64,000 bases of DNA from Spirulina major PCC 6313 (GCF_001890765.1 NZ_KV878783.1:2254695-2318694); one strand, 5' to 3'; positions 8,025 to 18,023 are shown, counted from the stretch's first letter. The notes: a model not told the origin generated them from the letters alone. Numbers and translations: made by a program.

Positions 8025-9950
8025 CTAACTCTTCGGACGGGGGAATTTTGAGGCAGCCGGGAACTGTAATACAGGTTCATTTTTCAGGGCTTCACGCATG
8101 AAATCACGCCAAATCGGAGCCGCGTAGCCCCCACCCGTCACCCCTTTCCCCAGCGGTCGATAATTATCATTCCCAATCCAAACCGCCGTCGAAAGTTGCG
8201 GCGTATACCCCACAAACCACACATCCCGCTCCGAAGTCGTCGTACCAGTTTTTCCCGCCGCCGGACGACCCAAATTAGCCTGGGGTGCTGTGCCGCCCCC
8301 TTGGACAACGCCTTGCAGGGACGACGTTAACGAAGCAGCCGCCCAGGGATCAAGCACCAAGCGAGGCTTAGGGGTATTGTCGAGAATGACATTACCACTG
8401 CTATCGGTAACCCGCACAATAATCGTCGGGTCAGAATGCCAGCCGTTACTCGCAAAGGTGGCATAGGCTCCCGCCATTTCCATTGGCGTAACCCCAATCG
8501 ACCCCAAGGGCAGGGACACCACCGGATCAAGGGGGCTTTTAATCCCCAAGGTGCGACAGATTTCAATCACCTTATCAATGCCCACGGCTTGACCCAATTT
8601 CACCGCCGGAATATTCCGAGACTGAATCAGGGAATCTCGCACCGACATTGCCCCGGCAAAACTGCCCCCGTAGTTTTGGGGTTCGTAGTACGCTGACCCA
8701 TCGCGGTATTTCACGGGGGTATCTTCCACGACGGAATAGGGGGTATATTTACCGCTAGCGAAGGCAGTGTAGTAGACGAAGGGTTTAAAGGCAGAACCGG
8801 GTTGGCGGAGGGATTGAATGGCCCGGTTAAATTGGCTTTCTTTGTAATTCACCCCCCCGACGAGGGCTTTGACGAAGTGGGTGCGGGGATCAACGGCAAC
8901 GAGAGCCACTTGGTCAGCATAGAGGCCACGGGCGCGGAGACGTTGATGGGCTTCGGCGACATTTTCTTCCGCCATTCGTTGGAAGGAGTAGTCAACCGTG
9001 GTTTGGACGCGCATGCCACCTTGGAGGACAGCATCTTCCCCAAAGCGGCGTTGGAGTTCGCCGATCACGGCTTCGGTGATGTAGGGAAGTTCGCTACTTT
9101 TCCAGGCGGTGGGTTGGCCGATCAGGAGGGGGGTGGCGCGGGCTTCTTGGGCTTCGGCGGCGGTGATCCAGCCCAGCCCTTCCATGCGGGACAGGACGAG
9201 GCTTTGGCGGCGCTTGGTTTCTTGGTAGTCGATGAAGGGGCTGTAGTCTTCCGGGGCTTGGATCAAGCCCGCCATGACAGTGGCTTCGGCAAGGTTGAGA
9301 TCGGCGGCGGATTTTTTAAAGTAGCTTTGGGCGGCGGTTTCCACGCCGTAGCTGTTGTGACCCCAGTAGATGTTGTTGAGGTACATCTCTAGGATGTGGT
9401 CTTTGGCGAAAATTTGCTCGATCCGAATGGCGAGGACGGCTTCGGCGAGTTTGCGGGAAATGGTGCGATCGCGGGACAAAAAGAGGTTTTTCACCAATTG
9501 CATGGTGATCGTAGACCCCCCTTCCACAACACCACCACTGCGCCAGTTGGCGACGAGGGCGCGGCCGATGCTGTTGGGGTTGATGCCGTCGTGGAGGTAG
9601 AAGTGGCTATCTTCGATCGCAAGAACAGCGCGTTTGAGATCGGGGGAAATCCGTTCGAGGGGGACAACTTCGCGGTTGTGCTCGCCGTGGAGACTGTCGA
9701 GGATTTTGCCCTTCACGTCGTAGATGTAGGTGGTTTCGGTGGGGGCGAAGTTTTTGAGTACCCGCACATCGGGCAGGTTGCGAAAGCTGATGGCGAGGCC
9801 CACCAGCCCACCAGCGATGATGGAGCTACTAAGCATGGTGATGCCCAAAACAGTTCCACCGGCGACTTTAGCAACCCCAAGTAAAAAATTATCAGGGGTA
9901 GAACGGGGATTTTTGGAGTCCTGCTTTTTCCGAACAGTGCTAGTCGCCAC
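8025..9950 (-). CDS. Class A penicillin-binding protein (PBP1A-type)
   Basis: Bifunctional peptidoglycan glycosyltransferase/transpeptidase of 641 aa, anchored by one N-terminal helix (about 25-55). The GT51 domain shows AIEDSHFYLHDGIN (catalytic Glu), GGSTITMQLVKNLF and RKLAEAVLAIRIEQ. The transpeptidase shows the three penicillin-binding motifs in order: SxxK in QPGSAFKPF, SxN in SRNIPAVK, and KTG in AGKTGTTTSE. The domain order and length fit a cyanobacterial PBP1A/1C-like enzyme. It acts at the periplasmic face of the inner membrane in wall synthesis. It is transcribed divergently from tyrS. Confidence 0.94.
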   Translation of the reverse strand: MATSTVRKKQDSKNPRSTPDNFLLGVAKVAGGTVLGITMLSSSIIAGGLVGLAISFRNLPDVRVLKNFAPTETTYIYDVKGKILDSLHGEHNREVVPLERISPDLKRAVLAIEDSHFYLHDGINPNSIGRALVANWRSGGVVEGGSTITMQLVKNLFLSRDRTISRKLAEAVLAIRIEQIFAKDHILEMYLNNIYWGHNSYGVETAAQSYFKKSAADLNLAEATVMAGLIQAPEDYSPFIDYQETKRRQSLVLSRMEGLGWITAAEAQEARATPLLIGQPTAWKSSELPYITEAVIGELQRRFGEDAVLQGGMRVQTTVDYSFQRMAEENVAEAHQRLRARGLYADQVALVAVDPRTHFVKALVGGVNYKESQFNRAIQSLRQPGSAFKPFVYYTAFASGKYTPYSVVEDTPVKYRDGSAYYEPQNYGGSFAGAMSVRDSLIQSRNIPAVKLGQAVGIDKVIEICRTLGIKSPLDPVVSLPLGSIGVTPMEMAGAYATFASNGWHSDPTIIVRVTDSSGNVILDNTPKPRLVLDPWAAASLTSSLQGVVQGGGTAPQANLGRPAAGKTGTTTSERDVWFVGYTPQLSTAVWIGNDNYRPLGKGVTGGGYAAPIWRDFMREALKNEPVLQFPAASKFPRPKS

Positions 9951-10260
9951 AGTTATTTTAGTTCCTCACTCTAATGATGAATCGATCATCTCAATTGCCC
10001 TTAGCAAATCCTAGGATGAGGGCGATCGCTGCCCTGACCTTGACTCTGAGCTAACATAAGACCTCTCTTTTTTCAAGGTTGGCCCGTTTACTCACTGTAT
10101 CTTATCGTTAGATGCTGGGGATTGGCGTTAAACATTACAGGATTTTTGCACATGGGATCAAGACCCCTAAGCTTGAGTCTCCGGTTCTGAGTCCTGTCGT
10201 GCGATCGCACCCTTTCACGCATCCCTGATTTATTCACCTCGTCTTTAAACTACTCCCCCC
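9951..10260. other. Divergent promoter region between a PBP gene and tyrS
   Basis: 310 bases with no gene. It must carry promoters for both the PBP gene and tyrS. A HIP1 octamer lies near 10020 and another near 10202. I looked for a T-box-like leader before tyrS and found no convincing antiterminator; cyanobacteria are not expected to use one. Confidence 0.5.
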
Positions 10261-11484
10261 ATGCTTCCGGTGACTTCCCCCTCAGAGTTTCAATGGCTGC
10301 AACGCGGCACTCAGGAAATTTTTCCCCATGCGCCCGATTCCCATGATCCCAATGAACAGTTAATCGCTCGCCTGCAACAGGGCGATCGCCCCCTGCGCAT
10401 CAAGCTCGGCATTGATCCCACCGGCTCAGACCTGCATTTGGGCCATAGCATCCCCTTTCGCAAACTCCGCGCCTTTCAGGATGCCGGCCATACCGCAGTG
10501 GTGATCATTGGCGACTTTACCGCCCAAATTGGCGACCCCACGGGCAAGTCCGAAGTGCGCCGCCAACTGACCCCCGAACAGGTCAAACTCAACGCCCAAA
10601 CCTACCTCGATCAATTGCGGCCAATTCTTGATTTCGACACCCCCGGCCGGCTCGAAATTCGCTACAACTCCGAATGGTTAGGGCAACTGGATTTAAAAGA
10701 AATTTTAGAACTGCTGGCTACGATGACTGTGGGGCAAATGTTGGCCAAAGAAGGGTTTGCGGAGCGGTATAAAAAAGAAAATCCGATCTATCTCCATGAG
10801 TTCATGTATCCCTTGATGCAGGGTTATGATTCGGTGGCGGTGCAAGCTGATGTAGAACTGGGGGGAACTGATCAAAAATTTAATCTCTTGGTGGGGCGAG
10901 ATTTACAACGGCAATTTGGGCAAGCGCCGCAATTTTGCCTGTTGTTGCCCTTGCTGCTGGGGTTTGATGGGGTGAATAAAATGTCGAAGTCTCTCAATAA
11001 TTATGTGGGACTGACCGAAGACGCTTTAACCATGTATTCCAAGCTAGAAAAAACCCCCGATGCCTTGCTGAGGAGTTATTTCGAGCTACTGACGAACACC
11101 CATTTAGACCAGTTGCCGGACGATCCCCGCACTGCCCAGAAGCAATTGGCCCTTGATGTGGTGGGGCAATACCACAGCCCTGCCGCCGCCCAGGAGGCCC
11201 AAACGGCGGCCCAAGCGTTGGTGCAAGGCAATCAGGCCAGCGGTGATGCCGTGCCGGAGTTTAGTTTGGCAACAGTGGAGTTTCCGGTGAAGGTGTTTTA
11301 TCTTCTCAGTGCGACGGGACTGTGTAAGAGCAGCGGTGAGGGGCGACGGCAAATCCAAGGGGGGGCGGTGCGTTTAGAGGGCGATCGCATCACCGATGTT
11401 AATTTAGAATTCGCCACGTCCCAAGACCTCGATGGTAAGGTGCTCCAGATGGGCAAGAAGAAGTTTATCCGCCTCGTTCCATAG
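10261..11484 (+). CDS. tyrS: Tyrosyl-tRNA synthetase
   Basis: Charges tRNA-Tyr in translation. The 407-aa class I synthetase carries the HIGH-like signature LHLGH (in [12 protein letters not shown], about residues 57-68) and the KMSKS loop ([10 protein letters not shown], about 239-248). A C-terminal S4-type RNA-binding domain occupies about 345-407 ([20 protein letters not shown]). This is the TyrS2/TyrZ-like layout with KMSKS and S4. The start gives [20 protein letters not shown]; no strong ribosome binding site is seen, so the start is slightly uncertain. pyrF begins 22 bases after the stop. Confidence 0.96.
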   Translation: MLPVTSPSEFQWLQRGTQEIFPHAPDSHDPNEQLIARLQQGDRPLRIKLGIDPTGSDLHLGHSIPFRKLRAFQDAGHTAVVIIGDFTAQIGDPTGKSEVRRQLTPEQVKLNAQTYLDQLRPILDFDTPGRLEIRYNSEWLGQLDLKEILELLATMTVGQMLAKEGFAERYKKENPIYLHEFMYPLMQGYDSVAVQADVELGGTDQKFNLLVGRDLQRQFGQAPQFCLLLPLLLGFDGVNKMSKSLNNYVGLTEDALTMYSKLEKTPDALLRSYFELLTNTHLDQLPDDPRTAQKQLALDVVGQYHSPAAAQEAQTAAQALVQGNQASGDAVPEFSLATVEFPVKVFYLLSATGLCKSSGEGRRQIQGGAVRLEGDRITDVNLEFATSQDLDGKVLQMGKKKFIRLVP

Positions 11485-11506
11485 GATCACGGGAGATTAT
11501 CGGGTT

Positions 11507-12193
11507 ATGAGTTTGAGCGATCGCATTATTGTGCCGTTGGACGTGCCGGATCTCAAAGCCGCGTTCGATTTATTGGATCAACTGCCAGAGGTGGGGTTTT
11601 GGAAAGTCGGTCTAGAGCTATTCATCGCCGCCGGGCCGGAGATTTTGGCGGAGTTGAAACGCCGAGGTAAACGGATTTTTCTGGATCTCAAACTCCACGA
11701 TATTCCCAACACCATGGCCGGGGGAGTGCGATCGGCCCAAGCCTATGACGTGGACTTCCTCACCATCCACGCCCCCGCCGGTCAAGCGGCCCTCAAAGCC
11801 GCCGTGGATGCCGTTGCGGATGCCCCCCTCAAACTCCTCGCCGTCACCCTGCTCACCAGTTTGAGCGCCCGCGATCTGGCCTTCGATCTCCATGTTTCGC
11901 TTGAACTGCCGGACTATGTCCTCAAGATGGCATTACTCGCCCAAGCCTCCGGCGTACCCGGCATTGTCTGCTCACCCCACGAAGCCGCCCAACTCCGCCA
12001 AATCTGCGGGCCGGACTTTCTCCTCGTTTGTCCCGGTGTCCGTCCCCCTTGGGCCACAGCGGGAGATCAACAACGGGTGATGACCCCGGCCCAAGCCTTT
12101 CAAGCCGGGGCGAGCTATCTGGTGATCGGTCGCCCGATTACCCAAGCCCCTGATCCCCAAGCCGCTTGGCAACGTTTAGGGGCGAAACTTTGA
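11507..12193 (+). CDS. pyrF: Orotidine 5'-phosphate decarboxylase
   Basis: Final step of UMP synthesis, decarboxylating OMP to UMP. The 228-aa TIM-barrel protein shows the catalytic Lys-Asp network in [11 protein letters not shown] (about 58-68), an N-terminal IIVPLDVPD strand, and the phosphate-binding C-terminal [16 protein letters not shown] place the start at ATG 11507 ([14 protein letters not shown]) rather than an upstream in-frame ATG at 11432, which lies inside tyrS and gives an unnatural extension. The gap to tyrS is 22 bases, so the two may share a transcript. Confidence 0.95.
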   Translation: MSLSDRIIVPLDVPDLKAAFDLLDQLPEVGFWKVGLELFIAAGPEILAELKRRGKRIFLDLKLHDIPNTMAGGVRSAQAYDVDFLTIHAPAGQAALKAAVDAVADAPLKLLAVTLLTSLSARDLAFDLHVSLELPDYVLKMALLAQASGVPGIVCSPHEAAQLRQICGPDFLLVCPGVRPPWATAGDQQRVMTPAQAFQAGASYLVIGRPITQAPDPQAAWQRLGAKL

Positions 12194-12292
12194 CGGTTGA
12201 AACCGGAAGGATTGGGCGCAGGGGTGAGAAATCTCGATGTTGCCTTCGGTAGTCTAGACACACGCAACCTATTTAGGAGATCTGTAGCAATC

Positions 12293-13705
12293 ATGGCCCA
12301 AGGGAAAGAAACAGCCGCATTGGTTTTGTCGTTGGCCATTACGGGCGCGATCGTCGGGGGCGGTGTGTGGTGGGTGATGAGTGGTTCAAAATCCTCTGGG
12401 CCGGGGGAAACCGGGTCAAATCCTCCCGCGACCGACTCGAATCCTGCCGCGACGAACAGTGGCACAGTGGCGATCAGCACAGGGGATCGGCTGATCACGT
12501 CGGTGACGACCCCGGATAAACAGGCCGCCGTCGCGGCGATCGCCCAAGGCGATTTTGCCGCCGCCATCCCCCGTCTTGAAGCTTCGTTACAAGCCACCCC
12601 CAATGATCCCGAAGCTCTGATTTATCTCAACAATGCCCGCATTGGTACGGATGCATCCTACACCGTGGCGATCGCTATTCCGGCCGGAACCAACGCCGAT
12701 GCCGCCCAAGAACTCCTGCGCGGGACAGCCCAAGCCCAGGCCGAAATCAATCAGGCCGGGGGGGTAAATGGCACGCGGCTGAAGGTTGCGATCGTCAATG
12801 ACAACAATGATCCCACCCTGGCCAGTCAAGTGGCTCAAGCCCTGGTGGATCGGCCCGAGGTGCTGGGTGTGGTGGGGCATTTCGGCAGTGATACCAGCGC
12901 AGCCGCCGCCCAGGTCTATCAAGCGGCGGGATTAGTGATGATTTCCCCCACGAGTACCGCCACCCCCCTCGCAAGCCTCGGCAATTTTATCTTTCGCACG
13001 GTTCCCAACGATGCCGCCACCGGGAAAGCCCTCGCCCGCTATCAAGTGGAGCAACTTCAAACCCAAAACACCGTGGTGTTTTATAACAGTCAAAGCGATT
13101 ACAGCAATTCCCTCAAGCAGGAATTTAGTAATGAATTGGTGTTTGAAAATGGGCAGATTGTCGGGGAATATGATCTCAGCAGTGGCATTGACCCCGTCCA
13201 GGCCCTGAATGAGGCGCAACAACAGGGGGCGCAAGCGATCGCCCTCCTGCCCAACTCCGAAACCCTAGACCCAGCCCTGCAAGTGGTGCAGGCTAATGGT
13301 CGTCGCTTGCCGATCCTGGCGGGGGATAGTGTCTACAATTTCACCACCCTAGAAACAGCCGGAGCCAACGGAGTGGGAATGACCCTCGCTGTGCCATGGC
13401 AAAGTCAACAGGGCAATGGTGAAACCTTCGCCGCTGCGGCGCGGGAACTGTGGGGCGGGGACGTGAATTGGCGCACGGCCATGGCCTACGATGCAGTGCA
13501 GGTGTTCCAAGCTGCCCTCCAGCAAAATCCGACGCGGGCAGGGGTGCAGAGTGCGATCGCCGCCCAATCGTTCCAGGCCACCGGGGCTAGCGGTACGATT
13601 CGGTTTGTCCAGTCGGGCGATCGCAACCAAGCTGCTCAACTCGTCACCATTGCCCCCGGCAATCGTTCCGGCACTGGCTACGACTTTGTGCCCCTCACCC
13701 CTTAA
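12293..13705 (+). CDS. Membrane-anchored periplasmic-binding protein (LivJ/type I fold), copy 1
   Basis: A 470-aa extracytoplasmic binding protein related to branched-chain amino-acid (LivJ, Peripla_BP_6) proteins. ATG 12293 is chosen because AGGAGA lies at 12275-12280 and the protein then begins with a membrane helix (about 7-28, ending GGGVWW). A low-complexity linker follows, then a helical TPR-like segment (about 73-120, with the AIAQGDFAAAIPRLEASL pattern), then the binding domain. The helix lacks a lipobox Cys, so it is probably an uncleaved anchor. It is 46% or more alike by eye to the next gene over the binding domain. No permease or ATPase gene is nearby, so the ligand and partner are unknown; a sensory role is possible. 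Confidence 0.88.
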   Translation: MAQGKETAALVLSLAITGAIVGGGVWWVMSGSKSSGPGETGSNPPATDSNPAATNSGTVAISTGDRLITSVTTPDKQAAVAAIAQGDFAAAIPRLEASLQATPNDPEALIYLNNARIGTDASYTVAIAIPAGTNADAAQELLRGTAQAQAEINQAGGVNGTRLKVAIVNDNNDPTLASQVAQALVDRPEVLGVVGHFGSDTSAAAAQVYQAAGLVMISPTSTATPLASLGNFIFRTVPNDAATGKALARYQVEQLQTQNTVVFYNSQSDYSNSLKQEFSNELVFENGQIVGEYDLSSGIDPVQALNEAQQQGAQAIALLPNSETLDPALQVVQANGRRLPILAGDSVYNFTTLETAGANGVGMTLAVPWQSQQGNGETFAAAARELWGGDVNWRTAMAYDAVQVFQAALQQNPTRAGVQSAIAAQSFQATGASGTIRFVQSGDRNQAAQLVTIAPGNRSGTGYDFVPLTP

Positions 13706-13753
13706 CCCGCCAGCATCACCCGTGACGTTATTTGCTCTCTTCCTAAACTACCC

Positions 13754-15139
13754 ATGGCTCGTAATCTCAAAGAAACTGCAACGCTTTTGCTCACGCTGGT
13801 TTTAACGGGGGGAGTGGTTGCGGGTGGGGTGCTGTGGCTGGGTGAGCGGATGCAAGGGGATGAATCGGCAACCGTCCAAGATGTGGACGGAGCCTTCGAT
13901 AGTCGCTTCAGTCGGGGAGAACGGTGGCTGATTACCGATAACATCACCCCGGAAAAACAAGCTGCCCAAGCGGCGATCGCCGCCGGTGATCTTCCCACAG
14001 CAATTCAACAATTAGAAGCCTCCCTCGTGAAGCAACCCAACGACCCGGAAGCGTTGATTTATCTCAATAATTTGCGGGCCGATGGTCAACTCGTCCACCG
14101 GATCGCCACCGCTGTCCCCATTGGCAGTAGTCTCAACGCCGCCAAGGAACTGCTGCGGGGCGTGGCCCAAAGCCAAAACCAGATCAACCAAGGCGGCGGG
14201 ATTAAGGGGATTCCGCTACAGGTGCTGGTGGTGAATGATGATAATGATCCGGCGGTGGTGCAAGCCGTGGCCCAAGCCTTGGTGGAGCAGCCGGAGGTGT
14301 TGGCGGTGGTGGGGCATTTTGGTAGCGATAGTTCCTTAGCGGGGGCAGAGGTGTATGAGGCGGGGCAGTTGGTGATGATTTCGCCGACGAGTACATCCGT
14401 TGCGCTCTCCACCGCCGGAGATTATATTTTTCGGACAGTACCGAGCGATCGCTTCGCCGGGAGTGCCCTCGCTCGCTATCAACTCGACACCCTCCAAACC
14501 ACCAAAGCCGCAGTTTTTTATAATGCCGAGAGTAACTATAGCCAATCGCTGCGGGATGTCTTTATGACCGATCTTGCCTCCCAAGGGGGGGAAGTGGTGA
14601 CGGAATTTAATTTCACCGCGCCGGACTTTAACGCCGAAGCGGCGCTGAATGCCGCCCGTGCCAATGGGGCCGAAACCCTGATGCTCGCGCCCAATTCGGC
14701 GGTGTTTGAGCAGATGGTGGCGGTGGTGACGGCGAATCAAGGAGCATTACCGATCCTGGCGGGAGACAGTGCCTATAAACCGGAATTATTAGCCACAGGG
14801 GAGGCCGGCACAGGGATCATCATTGCAGTACCATGGCATATTTTGGGTGACCCGGATGCGACGTTTCCCCAAGTAGCGCGAGACCTGTGGGGTGGGGATG
14901 TGAATTGGCGCACGGCCATGGCCTACGATGCGGTGCAGGCGATCGCCCAAGGGATTGCGATCGCCCCCAGTCGCACCGGCTTAAAAGAGACACTCCTAAG
15001 CACCACCTTCACCCAGGGAAGCCAAGGCGAGATTAAGTTTTTGCCATCGGGCGATCGTAACCAAGCCGTCCAACTGGTCACAATTGAGCCAGGAACCCGC
15101 ACCCAGTACGGTTACGAGTTTGTCCCTGTTACACCCTAA
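13754..15139 (+). CDS. Membrane-anchored periplasmic-binding protein (LivJ/type I fold), copy 2
   Basis: A tandem paralogue of the preceding gene, 461 aa, starting 48 bases after it. It has the same order: N-terminal anchor (about 7-28, ending GGVLWL), linker, TPR-like segment (about 66-108, PNDPEALIYLNN shared exactly with copy 1) and type I binding domain. Shared stretches include GVVGHFGSD-like, ISPTST, LAGDS and WGGDVNWRTAMAYDAVQ. The two genes arose by duplication and have diverged well, so they may bind different ligands. ABC transport components are absent from the neighbourhood. Confidence 0.88.
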   Translation: MARNLKETATLLLTLVLTGGVVAGGVLWLGERMQGDESATVQDVDGAFDSRFSRGERWLITDNITPEKQAAQAAIAAGDLPTAIQQLEASLVKQPNDPEALIYLNNLRADGQLVHRIATAVPIGSSLNAAKELLRGVAQSQNQINQGGGIKGIPLQVLVVNDDNDPAVVQAVAQALVEQPEVLAVVGHFGSDSSLAGAEVYEAGQLVMISPTSTSVALSTAGDYIFRTVPSDRFAGSALARYQLDTLQTTKAAVFYNAESNYSQSLRDVFMTDLASQGGEVVTEFNFTAPDFNAEAALNAARANGAETLMLAPNSAVFEQMVAVVTANQGALPILAGDSAYKPELLATGEAGTGIIIAVPWHILGDPDATFPQVARDLWGGDVNWRTAMAYDAVQAIAQGIAIAPSRTGLKETLLSTTFTQGSQGEIKFLPSGDRNQAVQLVTIEPGTRTQYGYEFVPVTP

Positions 15140-15155
15140 CCCCAGCACAACCACC

Positions 15156-16082
15156 ATGACCCCAAAAAACGAAACCCTTCCCCTCATCCTCGCCCTGCTT
15201 GTCACTGCTGGAATTCTGGGGGGCGGCATCTGGTTTTTCACCCAACGCACCGGCTCGAACCTCATCCCCACCCCTGACACCGCCACCAATCCCAACCCCG
15301 CCGACGGAGCCGCGCCCCCCACCAACGGGACAGCCGCCAATTCGTTCCCCGTCCCTAGTGAAGTCCCCGCCGGAACCCAACTCTGGATCGACGGCTCGAC
15401 GAGTATGGCGAAAATTAACGCCGCCTTCACCAATAGTTTTAAAACCCAATTTCCCAGCGCCAGCACCACCATCCAAGCCCAAGGCACAAGCAAGGGGATT
15501 GAAAGCCTGATCGCCGGTCAAATCGATTTAGCCGCCTCCTCTCGTCCCCTCACCGCCGCTGAACAAAACCAAGACTTACAGACCGTTCCCGTTGCCCCGG
15601 ATCAGCTAGCCTTTGTCGTCAGTGTGGATAACCCCTATCGAGGCGGCTTAACCCAAGCACAGATTCAGGGCATTTATACCGGGCAGATTACGAACTGGTC
15701 TCAGGTGGGTGGGCCGGATCAGCCGATTCGGGCGCTGAATCGCCCAGCGGTGAGCGGAACCTATGCCACTTTTAAAGAGGTGGTCTTAGGGGGCCAAGAG
15801 GCTAGCGGGTCGAATGTGGTGACGATGGAGCGGGATGAAACCACTGGGATGCTGCAACAGTTGCAAATGAACGGGATTGGCTATGCCACGGCCGCCCAAG
15901 TGGAGAATCAGCAGACGGTGCGCATGGTGCCGATTAACAATTTTAATCCCAGCGATCCGGCCTATCCCTATCAGCGCACCCTGTACTATGTGTATAAAAA
16001 TCCGCCCAATCCGGCGGTGACGGCATTTTTAGGGTTTCTCAATACGCCAGAGGCTCAAGCCGCGCTCCAAAGTGCGCTGTAA
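15156..16082 (+). CDS. Membrane-anchored PstS-like (type II fold) substrate-binding protein
   Basis: A 308-aa protein whose domain from about residue 65 resembles PstS phosphate-binding proteins: IDGSTSMAKINAAF, GTSKGIESLIAGQIDLAASSRPL and GIYTGQITNWSQVGGPDQPI are typical patterns. It starts at ATG 15156, 16 bases after the previous stop; an in-frame upstream ATG at 15084 lies inside that gene. Its N-terminal anchor (about 5-26, ETLPLILALLVTAGILGGG) closely matches those of the two upstream type I proteins although the binding domains are unrelated. It lacks pstCAB neighbours, so it may be a sensor or scavenging protein rather than part of a standard phosphate importer. Confidence 0.86.
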   Translation: MTPKNETLPLILALLVTAGILGGGIWFFTQRTGSNLIPTPDTATNPNPADGAAPPTNGTAANSFPVPSEVPAGTQLWIDGSTSMAKINAAFTNSFKTQFPSASTTIQAQGTSKGIESLIAGQIDLAASSRPLTAAEQNQDLQTVPVAPDQLAFVVSVDNPYRGGLTQAQIQGIYTGQITNWSQVGGPDQPIRALNRPAVSGTYATFKEVVLGGQEASGSNVVTMERDETTGMLQQLQMNGIGYATAAQVENQQTVRMVPINNFNPSDPAYPYQRTLYYVYKNPPNPAVTAFLGFLNTPEAQAALQSAL

Positions 16083-16169
16083 TGTCTGGTACCCCGACAA
16101 TACCCCTAGGGTTTTCAAGATCCCTGCACCCTAGCCCCGATTTTAATCATTTGGAGAGGAGATGTATTC

Positions 16170-16505
16170 ATGATGCGCCAAGTCAATTTTGTGTTGATTT
16201 TTTTGGTTTGTTTAGCGATCGCATTTTTCTGCCTGGAAAATACTAACCCGATCACGGTGCAGCTTCTACCGGGAAAAACCGTCGAAGCTCCCCTCGCCAT
16301 TGAACTGTTGATCACGATGGGGGCGGGGGCGACCTTGGCTTGGTTGTTTAGCCTCTGGGTGAAGTTGCAGCGACAAATTAGCGCGATGCAGGATTACAAA
16401 CAGGTGCAGGTGCGCGATCGCCGCATCACGGAACTGGAGCAGGAACTCCAACGCTACAAGGCGGAAATCAAGCAGCAAAAACTTCCCCCAGCCGATGAGG
16501 CCTAG
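16170..16505 (+). CDS. LapA domain (DUF1049) membrane protein
   Basis: A 111-aa protein with two hydrophobic helices (about 4-23 and 43-65) and a basic, charged coiled-coil tail (about 70-105). This is the DUF1049/LapA (lipopolysaccharide assembly protein A) architecture: MRQVNFVLIFLVCLAIAFF, then ENTNPITVQLLPG, then the second helix. It likely sits in the inner membrane; its role in cyanobacteria is not established. Start at ATG 16170 or 16173; GGAGAGGAG at 16152-16160 supports either. It converges with the GST gene, with 23 bases between. Confidence 0.8.
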   Translation: MMRQVNFVLIFLVCLAIAFFCLENTNPITVQLLPGKTVEAPLAIELLITMGAGATLAWLFSLWVKLQRQISAMQDYKQVQVRDRRITELEQELQRYKAEIKQQKLPPADEA

Positions 16506-16528
16506 GGCTTGACATCGATGGGACTGAA

Positions 16529-17203
16529 TCAATCATGAACCCTGGGAGGTAACAGTTCGCCGCAATGCTGATGGACGGCGGCGATTCGCTCCCAAAGCCA
16601 GGGGTATTGCTCCAGGTAGGGGGGGACGATCGCCAACGGAGCCAATAGAGCAGCGGCGGTAAGATCGGCGAGGGTGTAGCGATCGCCCACGAGAAACGGC
16701 CCGGTCTGCCACGGCGTTAACACCTGATTCAAGGCCAGATCCAACCGTTGCCGCGCCAAGCGGACAGCCGCTGCATTGATGTTGTATTGACGGCACACCA
16801 GTTGAATCACCAGGCCATTCACCCATGAGGTATCGAGGTGTTTCCCGTCCTGGGCGCGATAGTCGTAATAAACAAAGCGGGTGGCCACGCCAATACTTTC
16901 ATCGAGCCAATCTTCGAGCCATTGCACCTGGCGATCGCCCTCAGGATCACCGAGCAACAAGGGGGGATCGGGATAATGCTGGTCTAGATACTGGGCGATC
17001 GCAGTGGAATCGGCGATCGCCTCCCCATCCGCCGTTCCCGATGGGCAGAGCACCGGCACCGTGGTTAAACCCGTCAACGGTTTGAGGCGGACTAGGTGCA
17101 AGCCCGGTGTCAGGTTTTCCACATCATACGGTATCCCCTTGAATCCCAACATTAGCCGTGCTTTGCGGCAATAATGGGACGTACTGAATTGTAAAAGCAG
17201 CAT
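16529..17203 (-). CDS. Glutathione S-transferase family protein
   Basis: A 224-aa GST. The N-terminal thioredoxin fold (about 1-80) opens with MLLLQFSTSHYCRKARLML and holds the cis-Pro region TTVPVL and the ES/DS glutathione contact in AIADSTAIAQYL. The C-terminal helical domain includes the family N-capping stretch GDRYTLADLTAAA. I chose ATG 17203 because the N terminus then matches the family; M at 17221 would add only six residues, while the longest frame adds 52 residues unlike any GST. It likely conjugates or reduces small electrophiles with glutathione from gshB; the exact substrate is unknown. Confidence 0.88.
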   Translation of the reverse strand: MLLLQFSTSHYCRKARLMLGFKGIPYDVENLTPGLHLVRLKPLTGLTTVPVLCPSGTADGEAIADSTAIAQYLDQHYPDPPLLLGDPEGDRQVQWLEDWLDESIGVATRFVYYDYRAQDGKHLDTSWVNGLVIQLVCRQYNINAAAVRLARQRLDLALNQVLTPWQTGPFLVGDRYTLADLTAAALLAPLAIVPPYLEQYPWLWERIAAVHQHCGELLPPRVHD

Positions 17204-17372
17204 GATTGTTTCGGCCTCCATTTTTCTCTGCCCAGGGCTAATTCTAGGGACTCTCGTCCCCCCTCGCCCTTGATGGCGATCGCAAAAATCGCTCCGTTCC
17301 CTGAATCCAATGATAGGATGGGGGCGCATTAGAATAGAAATCATCAATTGCCAGTACATCGAAGGATTGACT

Positions 17373-18008
17373 ATGATCGCTTCTGTCCAACGCTATCCCT
17401 CCCATCGGGCATCGCACCGTCGCCGTGCTGCCACCGCCCAACGCCCGGATGTACCGCGTGCCTTCCGTGAACCCGCCGCCGTGGATAGTGGCAAAGTGAT
17501 TCGTCATCCTGCGATGCAAGGGGCAGCGGCGATCGCGCAACCCAACACCCCCGCCCCCCTCACCCTCGTTCCCCCCGCCACACCTTCCACAGCCCCCCAA
17601 GCCCCCGCCAAACCCTCCCGGCGTGCCCGTCAGACCACGACCCCCAAAGTCCCCCTCTGGCTGCGCACCCTCTTAATCATTCAACAAGGCTCATCCATTC
17701 TCACTTTTTGTCTCGCCACCGCCGTCCTGATGGTGTACGGCTCAACGGTATACATCCAACAGGCCTGGAGCGAAGATTTTCGCCACCTCGAACAACTCCA
17801 ACGGGAAAAACGCGAACTCACCACCGCCAACGAGTTAATGAAAAACCAATTGGCCCAACAGGCCACTGCGCCCGAAAATAACCTCGTTGCCCCCAGTCCA
17901 GCCAATACCATCTTTCTCCCCAAGGCCACGGGCCAACCGGCTCAACCCGTCTCCACCCCCACCGCCCCCTTGGTCAGTTTCACCGCAGATGCACCCTTGG
18001 GCTATTAA
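17373..18008 (+). CDS. FtsL-like cell division protein
   Basis: A 211-aa bitopic protein with a long basic/proline-rich cytoplasmic part (about 1-100), one membrane helix (about 110-135, ILTFCLATAVLMVYG) and a short extracytoplasmic heptad region (about 140-165, EQLQREKRELTTANELM). That layout and its place directly before a transpeptidase gene fit the cyanobacterial FtsL of the septal FtsQLB-FtsWI complex. ATG 17373 is preceded by GAAGGA. Sequence similarity among FtsL proteins is weak, so the assignment rests on topology and synteny. The next gene starts 15 bases downstream. Confidence 0.72.
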   Translation: MIASVQRYPSHRASHRRRAATAQRPDVPRAFREPAAVDSGKVIRHPAMQGAAAIAQPNTPAPLTLVPPATPSTAPQAPAKPSRRARQTTTPKVPLWLRTLLIIQQGSSILTFCLATAVLMVYGSTVYIQQAWSEDFRHLEQLQREKRELTTANELMKNQLAQQATAPENNLVAPSPANTIFLPKATGQPAQPVSTPTAPLVSFTADAPLGY

Positions 18009-18023
18009 GGCCCTGCCTGCCCT

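Noticed and set aside
10100-10260. T-box leader upstream of tyrS
   Set aside because: I found no specifier or antiterminator structure, and T-boxes are not expected in cyanobacteria.
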